DNA from: Paraflavitalea pollutisoli | GTDB lineage: Bacteria > Bacteroidota > Bacteroidia > Chitinophagales > Chitinophagaceae | NCBI RefSeq assembly: GCF_029360705.1 | Contig: NZ_JARKMX010000008.1 | Location: 3,216,202 to 3,280,201 of the forward strand | Reading direction: 5' to 3' | Length of the DNA stretch: 64,000 nt | Part shown: in pieces, positions 43,828-52,877 of the stretch | Position numbering within the stretch: position 1 is the stretch's first letter | Layout of the letters: each line of letters starts with the position of its first letter | Program-made: the position numbers and the translations under genes | The notes under the pieces: generated by a model | What the model saw: only the letters and a program-made list of their open reading frames with translations | Told to the model about the DNA's origin: nothing | The model's database searches: none

Positions 43828-44919
43828 TTGACGTACGATTTTACGCCTGAAGAGAACAACAAGCCGTCGCGCAAGAAGCCGATGTTTCCTGTGCAGGACC
43901 AACTGCGCCAATACCTGAAGGTTCATGGCCGCGAGGTGAAATTGCCGGTGTCGTACAACGACCTGCTGCGGTATACGTATTCCATCCCGCTGAAGGATAA
44001 GAACGGCATCGACACGCATTGGGAAAAAGTACTGTACGATATGCGCGACTGGGAGTATATCCGCGAGGGGTTGGTGAAGATGTATGCCTTTCTGAAAACG
44101 GAAGGCGACCTGACCTTTACAGCGCATCTCGATGTGGCACGGATCGACTATTGCAGTTTTGGTAACAGCCATCCGTTCCGTATCCGGATCATCAATAAGT
44201 TTAACGACAACTACGATCACTTTTATATCAAGATCAACGATGCCTCGCGCATCTATGGGCTGGAGCTGGAACACCTGCTATCGCCCAATCGTATCACCTA
44301 TCTCACGCATAAAAATACGCTGGTAGAAGAGCATATTCCTGGTATACCGGGCGATGTATTTGTCAAAACACACCTGAACGATAGCGCTACCAACAAGATC
44401 AGGCTGGCGAAGGAGTTTGTGAAATTCAACGAGCGCTGTTTTGTTCGGTTGTTGGGTGATATGCGGTCGTACAATTTTGTGGTGGACATAACGCCCGATA
44501 TCGAAGACTATCAATACCGTATCCGGGCTATCGACTTCGACCAGCAGTCGTATGAGGGACGTAAGAACCTGTACCTGCCTCAGTTCTTCAAGGAGAATCT
44601 CGAGTTAGTGAATTTGTGCAGCCGCTACCTCAACCGCGAATCGATCGAGCAGTACCAGGCAGAAGAAAGAACGATGATGGCATTCAGGGTGGCGTCGACC
44701 AGGTTCCGGCTGATGGAATTGCTCAACATCATGGCCCGCGACCGCATCTCCACAGCCGATAAGTTGTGGCAGCTGAAACACGAGCTGGGCCAATACTTCA
44801 ACAGCCCGGCCTTCTTCAAAAGCGACTCAATGGGAAAGCTGGTCAAACGTCAGTTGAAACAAACGCTACAGAAAAACCTGGCATTGATCCAAAAGAACCT
44901 GGGGAAGTTTGAGGATTGA
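43828..44919 (+). CDS. Hypothetical protein with a kinase-like catalytic segment
   Basis: About 363 residues from TTG 43828. The longer frame from 43621 overlaps the previous gene and has low-complexity content, so the later start is preferred; the true start is uncertain. Cytoplasmic, no signal peptide. A segment near residues 205-245 reads LGDMRSYNFVVD followed by YRIRAIDFDQQSYEG, which resembles the catalytic loop and DFD-type metal motif of aminoglycoside-phosphotransferase/HipA-like kinases (GDxxxxN ... IDFD). The C-terminal 100 residues are helical and Lys-rich. A kinase function is inference only. Convergent with the next gene, 31 bases away. Confidence 0.75.
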   Translation: MTYDFTPEENNKPSRKKPMFPVQDQLRQYLKVHGREVKLPVSYNDLLRYTYSIPLKDKNGIDTHWEKVLYDMRDWEYIREGLVKMYAFLKTEGDLTFTAHLDVARIDYCSFGNSHPFRIRIINKFNDNYDHFYIKINDASRIYGLELEHLLSPNRITYLTHKNTLVEEHIPGIPGDVFVKTHLNDSATNKIRLAKEFVKFNERCFVRLLGDMRSYNFVVDITPDIEDYQYRIRAIDFDQQSYEGRKNLYLPQFFKENLELVNLCSRYLNRESIEQYQAEERTMMAFRVASTRFRLMELLNIMARDRISTADKLWQLKHELGQYFNSPAFFKSDSMGKLVKRQLKQTLQKNLALIQKNLGKFED

Positions 44920-44950
44920 TTCGCCAATTAAGGCTACGAATCTGCCTGAA

Positions 44951-45553
44951 TCAACAGGCTTTATGCTGTAATAGCAGGGTGATCACGCTGTACAGCACGT
45001 GGCAATTCCATTCGTCTACATATTCCAGCGCCTTGTAATTACCGGGTATCGACTTTTGGAAAATAGCAAAATAGTTAGTGAAGGCTTTTATCTCGAGGTC
45101 GTTCCAGCTTACTACCATTCCCTTGTTCCAGCGTACTCCTTTGCTAGTCACCTGCACGCCTGCTATTTCAGCACATCCATCCTTCTCTACCAACTGTACC
45201 TGGTGAGTGATGACTTCATCGAGTATCCGATCATACAGGGCATTGACAATATCCTTAAATTTCCCATCGATTCTGTCCTTGTTTATGCCGTAGATAGATT
45301 TCAACCGGATCTTTATCTTTTCTCCTTTTGATGACCGAATGTCGATACAATAAATTCTGCCGATCACGAAAACATACCCTTTGACCCATTTCACCCCCAT
45401 CCGTACACCATCAAAATCCTTCCATGCAATGCTGGGCTCTGTTTGACCTATCCGGTCCTTGTCGTCGAACCGAATCATGTCGTCTTCAAATGTCAAAGCC
45501 CGCGCTCTATCAAAAGCGGATGACCGGACATAGAAAACTAGTTGATTACTCAT
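44951..45553 (-). CDS. Hypothetical protein
   Basis: A 200-residue soluble protein that starts MSNQLVFYVRSSAFDRARAL and contains beta-rich stretches (YVFVIGRIYCIDIRSSKGEKI, then VRWNKGMVVSWNDLEIKAF) of the kind seen in PH-like folds. No signal peptide, no membrane segment, no motif I can name. The frame is cleanly bounded and its composition matches its neighbours. It is the last of a minus-strand series of small genes (44951-48564), each with its own gap, so operon membership is unclear. Confidence 0.75.
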   Translation of the reverse strand: MSNQLVFYVRSSAFDRARALTFEDDMIRFDDKDRIGQTEPSIAWKDFDGVRMGVKWVKGYVFVIGRIYCIDIRSSKGEKIKIRLKSIYGINKDRIDGKFKDIVNALYDRILDEVITHQVQLVEKDGCAEIAGVQVTSKGVRWNKGMVVSWNDLEIKAFTNYFAIFQKSIPGNYKALEYVDEWNCHVLYSVITLLLQHKAC

Positions 45554-45646
45554 AATTTGATGTTAGTGTCATTTTCCGGTAAGGGAATACACTTTGTAGT
45601 ATCAGGTATTATTTCCCCGGATAAGTCGGAGAAATAAATAAGCAGC

Positions 45647-46150
45647 TTACCCAACAAAGCTAATCACCACATCTCCATCGGAAGCTGCCCGGGTGTATAG
45701 CCCTTTCAACAGCGGCCACTCCTGCAAAATATGTGTGACATTAAAGGCAATATCGGCCGAGGTGGTAACACTCCATGCGCCGGGATACACATCGTTTTCA
45801 TTCAACTCATTGGCATCATAAAGCCTTGTAAGGGTGGTATCATCAACGCCGGCTAGTAAGGAGGCCAGGGCAAATACTTTATCTGGGTTGTTGTAATGTA
45901 TGGCGTCGCCACTCAAATCTTCTCCTTCGTGTGCATCTTCCAGCGATTCTGCCGGATAAAAGAGCTGGGTAACAAGCTCCTTTTCCGCTGCCGACCGTCC
46001 GATTGACAACAGAAACCGAAACCCTTCGTGAGTTCCCTGCAAACTAACGAACTCCTTGCTCAGTGCCCTAAAGCGGGCATATGCCGGGTCTTGTACGACT
46101 GACTCGAAATCAGTCGCACCAATCCTGTACAGGGTGGCGCTTTGACTCAT
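45647..46150 (-). CDS. DUF1877 family protein (YfbM-like)
   Basis: A 167-residue protein with the DUF1877 pattern: MSQSATLYRIGATDFESV at the start, HEGFRFLLSIGRSA, ALASLLAGVDDTTLTRLYD and ELNENDVYPGAW, ending in a helical segment FNVTHILQEWPLLKGLYTRA. Family members fold like E. coli YfbM; their role is not known. DUF1877 genes often sit among immunity-like genes, but no toxin is visible here. Confidence 0.85.
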   Translation of the reverse strand: MSQSATLYRIGATDFESVVQDPAYARFRALSKEFVSLQGTHEGFRFLLSIGRSAAEKELVTQLFYPAESLEDAHEGEDLSGDAIHYNNPDKVFALASLLAGVDDTTLTRLYDANELNENDVYPGAWSVTTSADIAFNVTHILQEWPLLKGLYTRAASDGDVVISFVG

Positions 46151-46183
46151 GTTACTTGTTTAGGTTGGGGTTGGAGTACTAAA

Positions 46184-46702
46184 TTACAACTTGATCTTCA
46201 GACCCAGCTCTTTTTTCAGGTGCAATAAGGCTTCTCCATTACCCCTGGCGTCATCGACCGGGTGGTGTGTGTGCCGTGTTTTACGCAGGTGTTTGAAGTT
46301 TTGGAAGGTGTCTTTAACCAATCCTTTGTACAGGCTGCCAAGATTATAGGAGCTAAAACCAAAGGGATTGCTGCCGGTAAAGTGGTGAAAGTACCAGCAG
46401 ATGAACATCCAGTCGAACCCGTTGTTGTCGCTGATGAATACCGACCGATCTTTGACATGGGCTTTCAGCCAGGTTGCAAAATTCTCCATGACCGTTTTGG
46501 GGTCATCGAAAGCCATGGTCTCTTCCCGGGTAAAACCTGAGACGGCGAGTGCTTCCGGAATAAATTTGTCGGCTATGGGTTTCAATTGACCATAAAAGGT
46601 TTTGTCCAACCCTTCCTGCACGATAACGGCGCCGAAGCAGATCATGGAATAATCGCCGGGGATGGGGCCGTCACTTTCTATATCGACCATAATGTAGGCC
46701 AT
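46184..46702 (-). CDS. DnaQ-fold 3'-5' exonuclease-like protein
   Basis: A 172-residue protein from ATG 46702 (MAYIMVDIESDGPIPGDY). It shows the exonuclease motifs: Exo I DIESDG (acidic pair near residues 7-9), Exo II in SDNNGFDWMF, and Exo III in HHPVDDARGNGEALL, with His-x5-Asp spacing. This DEDDh set acts on DNA or RNA 3' ends in relatives. It lacks polymerase or helicase fusions. The frame extends upstream to 46741, but the shorter start matches family openings better. Confidence 0.88.
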   Translation of the reverse strand: MAYIMVDIESDGPIPGDYSMICFGAVIVQEGLDKTFYGQLKPIADKFIPEALAVSGFTREETMAFDDPKTVMENFATWLKAHVKDRSVFISDNNGFDWMFICWYFHHFTGSNPFGFSSYNLGSLYKGLVKDTFQNFKHLRKTRHTHHPVDDARGNGEALLHLKKELGLKIKL

Positions 46703-46756
46703 GGAGTGTATAATTTGATTGAGTGTTGATTGGGCCAACATGCCTTGTTATTACAT

Positions 46757-47110
46757 TCAGTCCTTGTAAAGCTCCACTTTGCGGCCATCGGGATCGATGA
46801 CCACGGCCATATAGCCGAATTCGGTTTGCACGGGTTCCGTGGCAAATGGCACTAGCTTTTCTTTTAATACCGCTATTCGATCATCGAATTGCTCCATTGC
46901 AAAACCAAGGCGCAGGTTTTTATCGGCCTCTGTCTGGCTTTTGGTTAATGGATATATTTCGATGAGTGTTTGGCCGATCGAAGCGCCATAATGATAGGGA
47001 GAATTGCCATGCTGGTGATAGTCAAATACTAAGCCCAGCTGCGTATAAAAGTCTGCCAACTGCTGCGGATTGGGAGTTCTTATGACGATGAGGCGTAATT
47101 CCATGATCAT
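46757..47110 (-). CDS. VOC/glyoxalase-fold protein
   Basis: A 117-residue single VOC domain: two beta-alpha-beta-beta-beta units, the first from LIVIRTPNPQQLADFYTQLG, the second from NLRLGFAMEQFDDRIAVLKE to YMAVVIDPDGRKVELYKD. The ending DPDGRKVELY with a metal-ligand Glu is typical of the glyoxalase/bleomycin-resistance/dioxygenase superfamily. The substrate cannot be told. It ends 14 bases after the previous gene's frame and starts 1 base before the next lipoprotein gene's stop, so it is probably translated with that gene. Confidence 0.88.
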   Translation of the reverse strand: MIMELRLIVIRTPNPQQLADFYTQLGLVFDYHQHGNSPYHYGASIGQTLIEIYPLTKSQTEADKNLRLGFAMEQFDDRIAVLKEKLVPFATEPVQTEFGYMAVVIDPDGRKVELYKD

Positions 47111-47111
47111 G

Positions 47112-47879
47112 TTATTTCAGTGGTATAATGGTGGTATCCACCCGGACCAGCAGGTTGGATTTAATGTCAGCATCGTTTGCACCTCCCTGGTGAATCTTAA
47201 CGGTACGTACCTGCTGTACGGCAAAGCGTGCAGATTCCCGGGGTAAGAGTTTTATGTCCAGTCGTGTTTCCAGGGTGTCACCTTCCTGTATGTGACTGTA
47301 CACGCTGTCGAGCCCGCAATCGAGTATTGACATTCCCTGGAGGTGCAACAGTTCGTTTCTCACGCCACCTTTGTAATTGATGATCTGGTAGCTATTGCCA
47401 CACTCGCCCATCCAGCTAAAACTGGATTGACTGATAATTTCTTTGATCCCGTCCCCATTGAGGTCCTTAATGTCTGCCAGCGAAACATCGCCCACCTGCT
47501 CCGCGCCGATCACCTGCAGACTATCGGCACAGCGCAACAATAACAGGAGGTTCCTGGCAGTTCCGGCTGATCCACCTGCCTGTCCTTCGATCCAGACAAG
47601 CTGGTCTTTACGATCGGCACTGACGAAATAATCGGCCACGTTAAAGTAGTGGCTCGTATCGAGCTCCGTCAGGTTCCAGATATGTTCCTGTGCGCCAGTT
47701 TCGAGTATCCTGTTGCCGATGGCAAACAAGGTGTCTTTGTTGGCCAGGGGCGCGCAGGGATAGGCAGTCTTCACGGACTGGCCGGCAGTTGATTGTTGCT
47801 GAGTGGTTGGTGCAGGGTCCTTGCAGGCTATTGCTGCTATGAGGATCAGCCAACCCGGTAATATTCTTCTATGGCTCAT
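47112..47879 (-). CDS. Putative lipoprotein, FG-GAP-like ending region
   Basis: From ATG 47879 it is 255 residues: signal MSHRRILPGWLILIAAIAC with lipobox IAAIAC (Cys19). The mature part has a beta-rich segment VSLADIKDLNGDGIKEIIS, the NGDG calcium-loop form of FG-GAP/integrin-like repeats, followed by SFSWMGECGNSYQIINY. No enzymatic motif. The start overlaps the stop region of the upstream lipoprotein gene by 11 bases, so the two are likely translationally coupled. Confidence 0.8.
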   Translation of the reverse strand: MSHRRILPGWLILIAAIACKDPAPTTQQQSTAGQSVKTAYPCAPLANKDTLFAIGNRILETGAQEHIWNLTELDTSHYFNVADYFVSADRKDQLVWIEGQAGGSAGTARNLLLLLRCADSLQVIGAEQVGDVSLADIKDLNGDGIKEIISQSSFSWMGECGNSYQIINYKGGVRNELLHLQGMSILDCGLDSVYSHIQEGDTLETRLDIKLLPRESARFAVQQVRTVKIHQGGANDADIKSNLLVRVDTTIIPLK

Positions 47880-48564
47880 GGGGCGTAGTGTCGGTGGGTG
47901 TTGAAGTAGTGACTGTAGTGTCTGAAATGGTTGGTGCCACCGGCCGTTCTTCCCGCACAAAATGCTTTTTGGCAATTTGCTTTTGCGAGAAAAGGCCGGT
48001 GGGTAGCAATTGAATGGTATGCCTCGTCGTATCCCCTTCTACTTTTTCTATGGTTTCACCGAGGTCAGATTCCGATTCTACCGACTCGGTGGAAAAGTGG
48101 GTCTTGTCGATTTGTCGCCCAGTTTGGTAAAATGACCAGCCACCATCGCCGCAGCTGGCTGCCAGGTCAAACTTACTAATGAACTTGCCCTGCTTGTCGA
48201 AGACATAATAACGAATAATGGTGCAATAGCTTCCCTCATCGAACGTGATCATCGTAAACTCGATGAAATTAGTATCCCGGTTTTGCCAGGAATGGTAATA
48301 GTCGATCCGGCTGCCGTTACGGTCATAGGTTCGATCTCCTTCCTGGAAGATTAGGTTATAAGTATTGCTATCGACGGTTTCGTAATATTCGAGCTCTGAT
48401 GTGTTGACGGAGAATTCCCGCAGGTCCTCGTGCTTGAACTTTGTCTTCAAGGCCATCAGGGAATCTGCCCGGGTAGGAGCAGCGGCGGGGTGGGCAGCCG
48501 GTGGATCACATGCCATGAGGTACATCATGGCTGCAATTGCCATTATCAACGATCTAAGGGTCAT
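47869..48564 (-). CDS. Putative lipoprotein of unknown function
   Basis: A 231-residue lipoprotein with signal MTLRSLIMAIAAMMYLMAC (Cys19, lipobox LMAC). The mature part holds alternating charged and aromatic strands (SELEYYETVDSNTYNLIFQ, RIDYYHSWQNRDTNFIEFTM, YCTIIRYYVFDKQGKFISKF), which suggests a beta-sheet fold, and a Thr/Pro-rich tail. No family recognised. It overlaps the downstream lipoprotein gene by 11 bases and is the first gene of that pair. Confidence 0.78.
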   Translation of the reverse strand: MTLRSLIMAIAAMMYLMACDPPAAHPAAAPTRADSLMALKTKFKHEDLREFSVNTSELEYYETVDSNTYNLIFQEGDRTYDRNGSRIDYYHSWQNRDTNFIEFTMITFDEGSYCTIIRYYVFDKQGKFISKFDLAASCGDGGWSFYQTGRQIDKTHFSTESVESESDLGETIEKVEGDTTRHTIQLLPTGLFSQKQIAKKHFVREERPVAPTISDTTVTTSTPTDTTPHEP

Positions 48565-48839
48565 AGGGTGCCAAATTATTCATTTTGAGGGTAATTGGCA
48601 AGTACTGGCCCCGGTTGCCGGTTAATTCTAAAGGCCTTTGCTGGCGCCTCCCTGTCTCAAGGCTTGCTGATCTTTTATCAATTTTCGCCGCATCCTGCCG
48701 TATCCTGCCCCGGGGGTGGGAGTTGCCAGCTTCTTTCCTTATCTTCGCGGCGCATTATCAGGAATTAACCCCTTTTCTTGAATAATCGTCAACAACCAGT
48801 TCATCTTATTAATTAAACAACGGTAAAAACACCAGAATC

Positions 48840-49907
48840 ATGGGAAAATATAAAGCCGGCGTCCTCTTCGGAGAAGAATTGGAAGCCCTGTACAAAGATG
48901 CGAAAGACAATCAGTTTGCCCTGCCTGCAGTGAACACCATCGGTACCAACACGATCAATGCTACCCTGGAAGCTGCTGCCAAAGTAAACTCTCCTGTAAT
49001 CGTTCAGTTCTCCAACGGCGGCGCCCAGTTCATCGCTGGTAAAGGCATGCCCAATGATAAACTGCAGGCGAATATCGCTGGTGGCATCTCCGGCGCGCTG
49101 CACATCCACAACGTAGCTAAGTACTACGGTGTACCGGTTATACTTCACACAGACCACGCTGCCAAGAAGTGGTTGCCCTGGGTAAGCGGCCTGATCGATG
49201 CTGGTGAACAATTCTACAAAGAAAAGGGCCAGCCCCTGTTCAGCTCGCACATGCTCGATCTGTCTGAAGAGCCCATTGAAGAGAATATCCATACTTCTGT
49301 TGAATTCTTCAAACGCATGCAACCCCTGGGTATGGCGATCGAGATCGAACTCGGCGTAACCGGTGGTGAAGAAGATGGCGTTGACAACAGCGGTATCGAA
49401 AACGATAAATTGTACACACAGCCCGAACACGTGGCTTACTCTTATACCGAACTGAGCAAGGTTGGACGTCTCTTCAGTGTGGCTGCTGCCTTTGGTAACG
49501 TACACGGTGTATACAGCCCAGGCAACGTGGAGCTGCGCCCTGAGATCCTGAAGAACAGCCAGGACTATATTGAAAAGACCCTGAAGACTGGTCCCAAGCC
49601 CGTTTATTTCGTATTCCACGGCGGTAGCGGTTCTCCTCAACACCAGATCCGCGAAGCTATCGGCTATGGTGCGATCAAGATGAACATCGACACCGATCTG
49701 CAGTGGGCGTTCTGGGAAGGTATCCTGGGCAACTACAAGAAGAACGAAGCTTTCCTGCAAGGCCAGCTCGGTAACCCCGATGGTGCCGACAAGCCCAATA
49801 AAAAGCACTACGATCCCCGCGTATGGTTGCGCAAGGGTGAAGAGTCTTTCATTAAGCGCCTGGAAGTTGCTTTTGAAGACCTGAACTGTATCAACCGCAA
49901 CGCGTAA
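48840..49907 (+). CDS. fbaA: Class II fructose-bisphosphate aldolase
   Basis: Zinc-dependent aldolase that splits fructose 1,6-bisphosphate in glycolysis and runs in reverse in gluconeogenesis. The 355 residues match the class IIA type: FALPAVNTIGTNTINATLEA (26-45), ILHTDHAAKKWLPW (101-114, with catalytic Asp105 and zinc-ligand His106), EIELGVTGGEEDGVD, ANVHG-like FGNVHGVYSPGNVEL, FHGGSGSP (zinc-ligand His), and KMNIDTDLQWAF (phosphate site). It is followed by its own terminator and then by a class I aldolase gene on the same strand. Confidence 0.97.
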   Translation: MGKYKAGVLFGEELEALYKDAKDNQFALPAVNTIGTNTINATLEAAAKVNSPVIVQFSNGGAQFIAGKGMPNDKLQANIAGGISGALHIHNVAKYYGVPVILHTDHAAKKWLPWVSGLIDAGEQFYKEKGQPLFSSHMLDLSEEPIEENIHTSVEFFKRMQPLGMAIEIELGVTGGEEDGVDNSGIENDKLYTQPEHVAYSYTELSKVGRLFSVAAAFGNVHGVYSPGNVELRPEILKNSQDYIEKTLKTGPKPVYFVFHGGSGSPQHQIREAIGYGAIKMNIDTDLQWAFWEGILGNYKKNEAFLQGQLGNPDGADKPNKKHYDPRVWLRKGEESFIKRLEVAFEDLNCINRNA

Positions 49908-49990
49908 TCGCGCCGGCAATTCGGTAATCTATACATCACCTTGTGGAACGACGTTGTGTGGTTGTTCGTTCACATTGTGTTACATCGTTG

Positions 49991-50028
49991 AAAAGTCCCG
50001 TCCCGCTATCAAGCAGACGGGACTTTTT
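49991..50028 (+). terminator. Terminator of the class II aldolase gene
   Basis: AAAAGTCCCGTC and GACGGGACTTTT are perfect 12-bp inverted repeats with a 13-base loop, followed by further T. Confidence 0.9.
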
Positions 50029-50203
50029 CTTTATATTTATTGCACACGACTTTATCATTTTCCTGCTTTGCCGGTGGTCCCTATCCTGTTTTGACTTGTT
50101 TAATCAATCCCCCTTCACACCAGGCCTGTAGTTTGCTGCCTATCCGTAGTTTTTTACCGGCAACGGTATGCCACCCGATTACTACCATCTATAAATATTT
50201 GTC

Positions 50204-51262
50204 ATGGCATCTACAAAAATCACAGATCTGTTGGGCGATAAAGCCGCTTATTTACTGGAGCATGTCAGCAAGACCGTCGACCAATCGACGCTGCACCTCC
50301 CCTCCCCCGACCATATCGAGCAAAGCTGGATCAACAGCAACCGCAACAACCAAACCCTGCGCAGCTTGCAGCAACTGCTCGGCCATGGCCGCCTCGCCAA
50401 CACCGGGTATTGCAGCATCTTTCCCGTAGACCAGGGCATTGAGCACAGCGGCGGTTCCGCCTTCGCCCCCAACCCGATGTACTTCGATCCGGAGAATATC
50501 GTGAAGCTGGCCATTGAAGGCGGCTGCAATGGTGTTGCCTCTACCTTTGGGGTGTTGGGTATCATGAGTCGTAAGTACGCGCACCGCATCCCCTTCATCG
50601 TTAAGATCAACCACAATGAGTTTCTGAGCTTGCCAAACCGGTATGACCAGACTTTGTTTGGCACGGTGCGCAGCGCCTGGAATATGGGGGCCGTAGCCGT
50701 AGGCGCCACCATCTATTGGGGATCGGAGGAAAGCACCCGACAATTAAAGGAGATCGCGGAGGCTTTTGAGTTGGCGCATGAGTTAGGTATGTGCACCATT
50801 TTATGGTGTTATACCCGCAATGCCGGTTTTAAAGTAGATGGGGTAGATTATCATACTGCTGCTGATTTTACCGGGCAGGCCAATCACCTGGGCGTGACCA
50901 TTCAGGCAGACATCATCAAGCAAAAGCTGCCTACCAACAATGGTGGTTACCTGGCTACCAAACATGGTAAAACCTCACCATTGGTCTATTCCAAACTAAC
51001 CTCCGATCACCCGATCGATCTTTGCCGTTACCAGGTATTGAATTGTTACAGCGGTCGTGTAGGCCTCATCAATAGTGGTGGCGAAAGCAAGGGCGACAGC
51101 GACCTGCGCGATGCCGTCTATACTGCCGTGATCAACAAACGGGCAGGTGGTATGGGCCTGATCCTTGGACGCAAAGCTTTTCAACGTCCATTTAATGAGG
51201 GAGTCGACATGCTGCATGCTATCCAGGATGTATACCTCGATGCGGGCGTTACGATTGCGTAA
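50204..51262 (+). CDS. fbaB: Class I fructose-bisphosphate aldolase (FbaB/DhnA type)
   Basis: Schiff-base aldolase of the archaeal-type/DhnA family, 352 residues, metal-independent. Seen: [20 protein letters not shown] (residues 70-89), [20 protein letters not shown] (Lys near residue 133), [28 protein letters not shown] and [16 protein letters not shown] toward the phosphate-binding end, and [15 protein letters not shown]. It performs the same reaction as the neighbouring class II enzyme but with an unrelated active site. The two lie on the same strand, separated by 296 bases with a terminator, so they can be regulated apart. Confidence 0.94.
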   Translation: MASTKITDLLGDKAAYLLEHVSKTVDQSTLHLPSPDHIEQSWINSNRNNQTLRSLQQLLGHGRLANTGYCSIFPVDQGIEHSGGSAFAPNPMYFDPENIVKLAIEGGCNGVASTFGVLGIMSRKYAHRIPFIVKINHNEFLSLPNRYDQTLFGTVRSAWNMGAVAVGATIYWGSEESTRQLKEIAEAFELAHELGMCTILWCYTRNAGFKVDGVDYHTAADFTGQANHLGVTIQADIIKQKLPTNNGGYLATKHGKTSPLVYSKLTSDHPIDLCRYQVLNCYSGRVGLINSGGESKGDSDLRDAVYTAVINKRAGGMGLILGRKAFQRPFNEGVDMLHAIQDVYLDAGVTIA

Positions 51263-51285
51263 GCTGCCTCAGCCATACATTTTAC

Positions 51286-51314
51286 AAAGCCTTTGTATTC
51301 GCAAAGGCTTTTTT
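51286..51314 (+). terminator. Terminator of the class I aldolase gene
   Basis: AAAGCCTTTG and CAAAGGCTTT pair perfectly around TATTCG; six T follow. Confidence 0.9.
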
Positions 51315-51332
51315 AATTAATTTTCGCCCTCT

Positions 51333-52811
51333 ATGCCACTGCTCCGTTTATTCAACGATCCAGATCGTCAATTTGCTGCCGTATTTACCCTAGCGACGCT
51401 GGGCGTCTGGGGGTTTATCTGGTCACATGCCTGGGGCATGGACATGACCCATGATGAAGCCTACTCTTTCTACCTGGTCAAGACCAATTACTTCCGGGCT
51501 ATGCCGGGCAGTGCCAATACCCATTGGCTGAATAGCTTTTTTATGCTGATCTGGCACTCCCTGTTGGGGGATGCACCAGGGCTATTGCGTCTTCATTCGG
51601 TGCTGGCTTTTCCTTTCTTTGCCTGGGCAGTATTTTTATTGGGTAAACATATTGACGGCGCTATGGGCAGGATTGCCTTTTATGCGTTGGTCCTGTTCAA
51701 TCCTTATGTACTTGATTTCTTTTCGCTGGCACGCGGTTATGGATTGGCGATGACCTTTCAGGCCTGGAGTATCGTGTGGTTTATCCGGGCAGCCAGTATG
51801 TCTTTTAGCTGGCGATCCTGGAGGTGGGTACTGCTCTTCAATACACTGGCCATTGCCGCCAACTTATCCTACTTTTATACGGTGGTGGGCATGGCTGGAT
51901 TTGCCGGCTGGTTATCAACCACTACACTCGCCGAGCAGCGTGCTGCCAACCGTGGCTTCACCAGGCTCTTATCCCTTTATTCCTTATTACTGCTGCTAAC
52001 AGGTGCAGACCTGCTGTTTATTAAATTTTATGGAAAAGACCTTTCGTACGGTGGCAATGAGCAATTTGTACAATCGCTGTTTGGTTCCGTCTGGAAAGGC
52101 AGCCTTTACCGGGTGGTTAATGGGACGCTGAGCACCTACCTCGCTTATCTTTCTTTATTGCTGATTGTGGGTATTTCGGGTTGGTACCTGTGGCTATACA
52201 TCCGACAAAAGAAGCCATTAACCGGTTTACTCCTGGCTGTACCGTTGATCAGTCTTGTACTCCTGAATCTCCTTTTTCATGTAGCCCTGGAGAATCCTTT
52301 CCTGTTGTTCCGCACTGCTTTGCAATGGTACGTACCAGGCATGCTGCTGATCTGTTATGCAGCGAGCGATTGGAAGCCAGAGCTGGCCGCCATTCAATGG
52401 ACCGGAACGGTGATTGCGGGTGTGGTTGCCTTTGTATTCGTGGGTCAGTTCATGAAACAAGTTAACCGGCAATGGTGTTATGAATGGCCCTTACAGGCCA
52501 ACTCGAAGCAGGCATTGCAAGATCTGTATGCCCGGCAGCCGCGGCAGCCAGCGCTTGGTTATTCTTTAATGGGTTCTTATATTAATTACTATTCGCAGCT
52601 ACCCGCGTCCTACCAACCTGCTCCTGTGTACCTGCCCGATGAAGGCGCGAAGGTCACGGACACTGCCCTGATCAGGATACTGCGGCAAAGCGACTACGTC
52701 GTATCTGGTCATGCCGTAACGTTGCAGTGTCTTGAAAAGCTGGGCTTGCGTTATGACATCGTCAATGAATATCCACCGGGTCAAAATGTATTGATACGGA
52801 TACGAAAATAA
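51333..52811 (+). CDS. Polytopic membrane protein, GT-C glycosyltransferase-like
   Basis: A 492-residue inner-membrane protein with about ten to eleven hydrophobic segments between residues 15 and 395 and a soluble C-terminal part (about 395-492). The first outer loop reads HAWGMDMTHDEAYSFYLVK; the Asp-Glu pair there is the usual acidic motif of ArnT/PMT-type GT-C transferases, which use polyprenyl-phosphate sugars. Conserved-looking LNTHW-type and LHSVLAFP segments fit the same group. Donor and acceptor are unknown. It starts 70 bases after the class I aldolase gene, past a terminator. Confidence 0.82.
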   Translation: MPLLRLFNDPDRQFAAVFTLATLGVWGFIWSHAWGMDMTHDEAYSFYLVKTNYFRAMPGSANTHWLNSFFMLIWHSLLGDAPGLLRLHSVLAFPFFAWAVFLLGKHIDGAMGRIAFYALVLFNPYVLDFFSLARGYGLAMTFQAWSIVWFIRAASMSFSWRSWRWVLLFNTLAIAANLSYFYTVVGMAGFAGWLSTTTLAEQRAANRGFTRLLSLYSLLLLLTGADLLFIKFYGKDLSYGGNEQFVQSLFGSVWKGSLYRVVNGTLSTYLAYLSLLLIVGISGWYLWLYIRQKKPLTGLLLAVPLISLVLLNLLFHVALENPFLLFRTALQWYVPGMLLICYAASDWKPELAAIQWTGTVIAGVVAFVFVGQFMKQVNRQWCYEWPLQANSKQALQDLYARQPRQPALGYSLMGSYINYYSQLPASYQPAPVYLPDEGAKVTDTALIRILRQSDYVVSGHAVTLQCLEKLGLRYDIVNEYPPGQNVLIRIRK

Positions 52812-52814
52812 AAA

Positions 52815-52837
52815 AGGGCCCTGCTATGCAAGGCCCT
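52815..52837 (-). terminator. Terminator between convergent genes
   Basis: AGGGCC and GGCCCT pair around an 11-base loop. On the minus strand six T follow, ending the 52878-53381 gene. Confidence 0.75.
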
Positions 52838-52877
52838 CGTTGAGCTGTATATATCCCTTTGATCCTGAAAAACGTTG

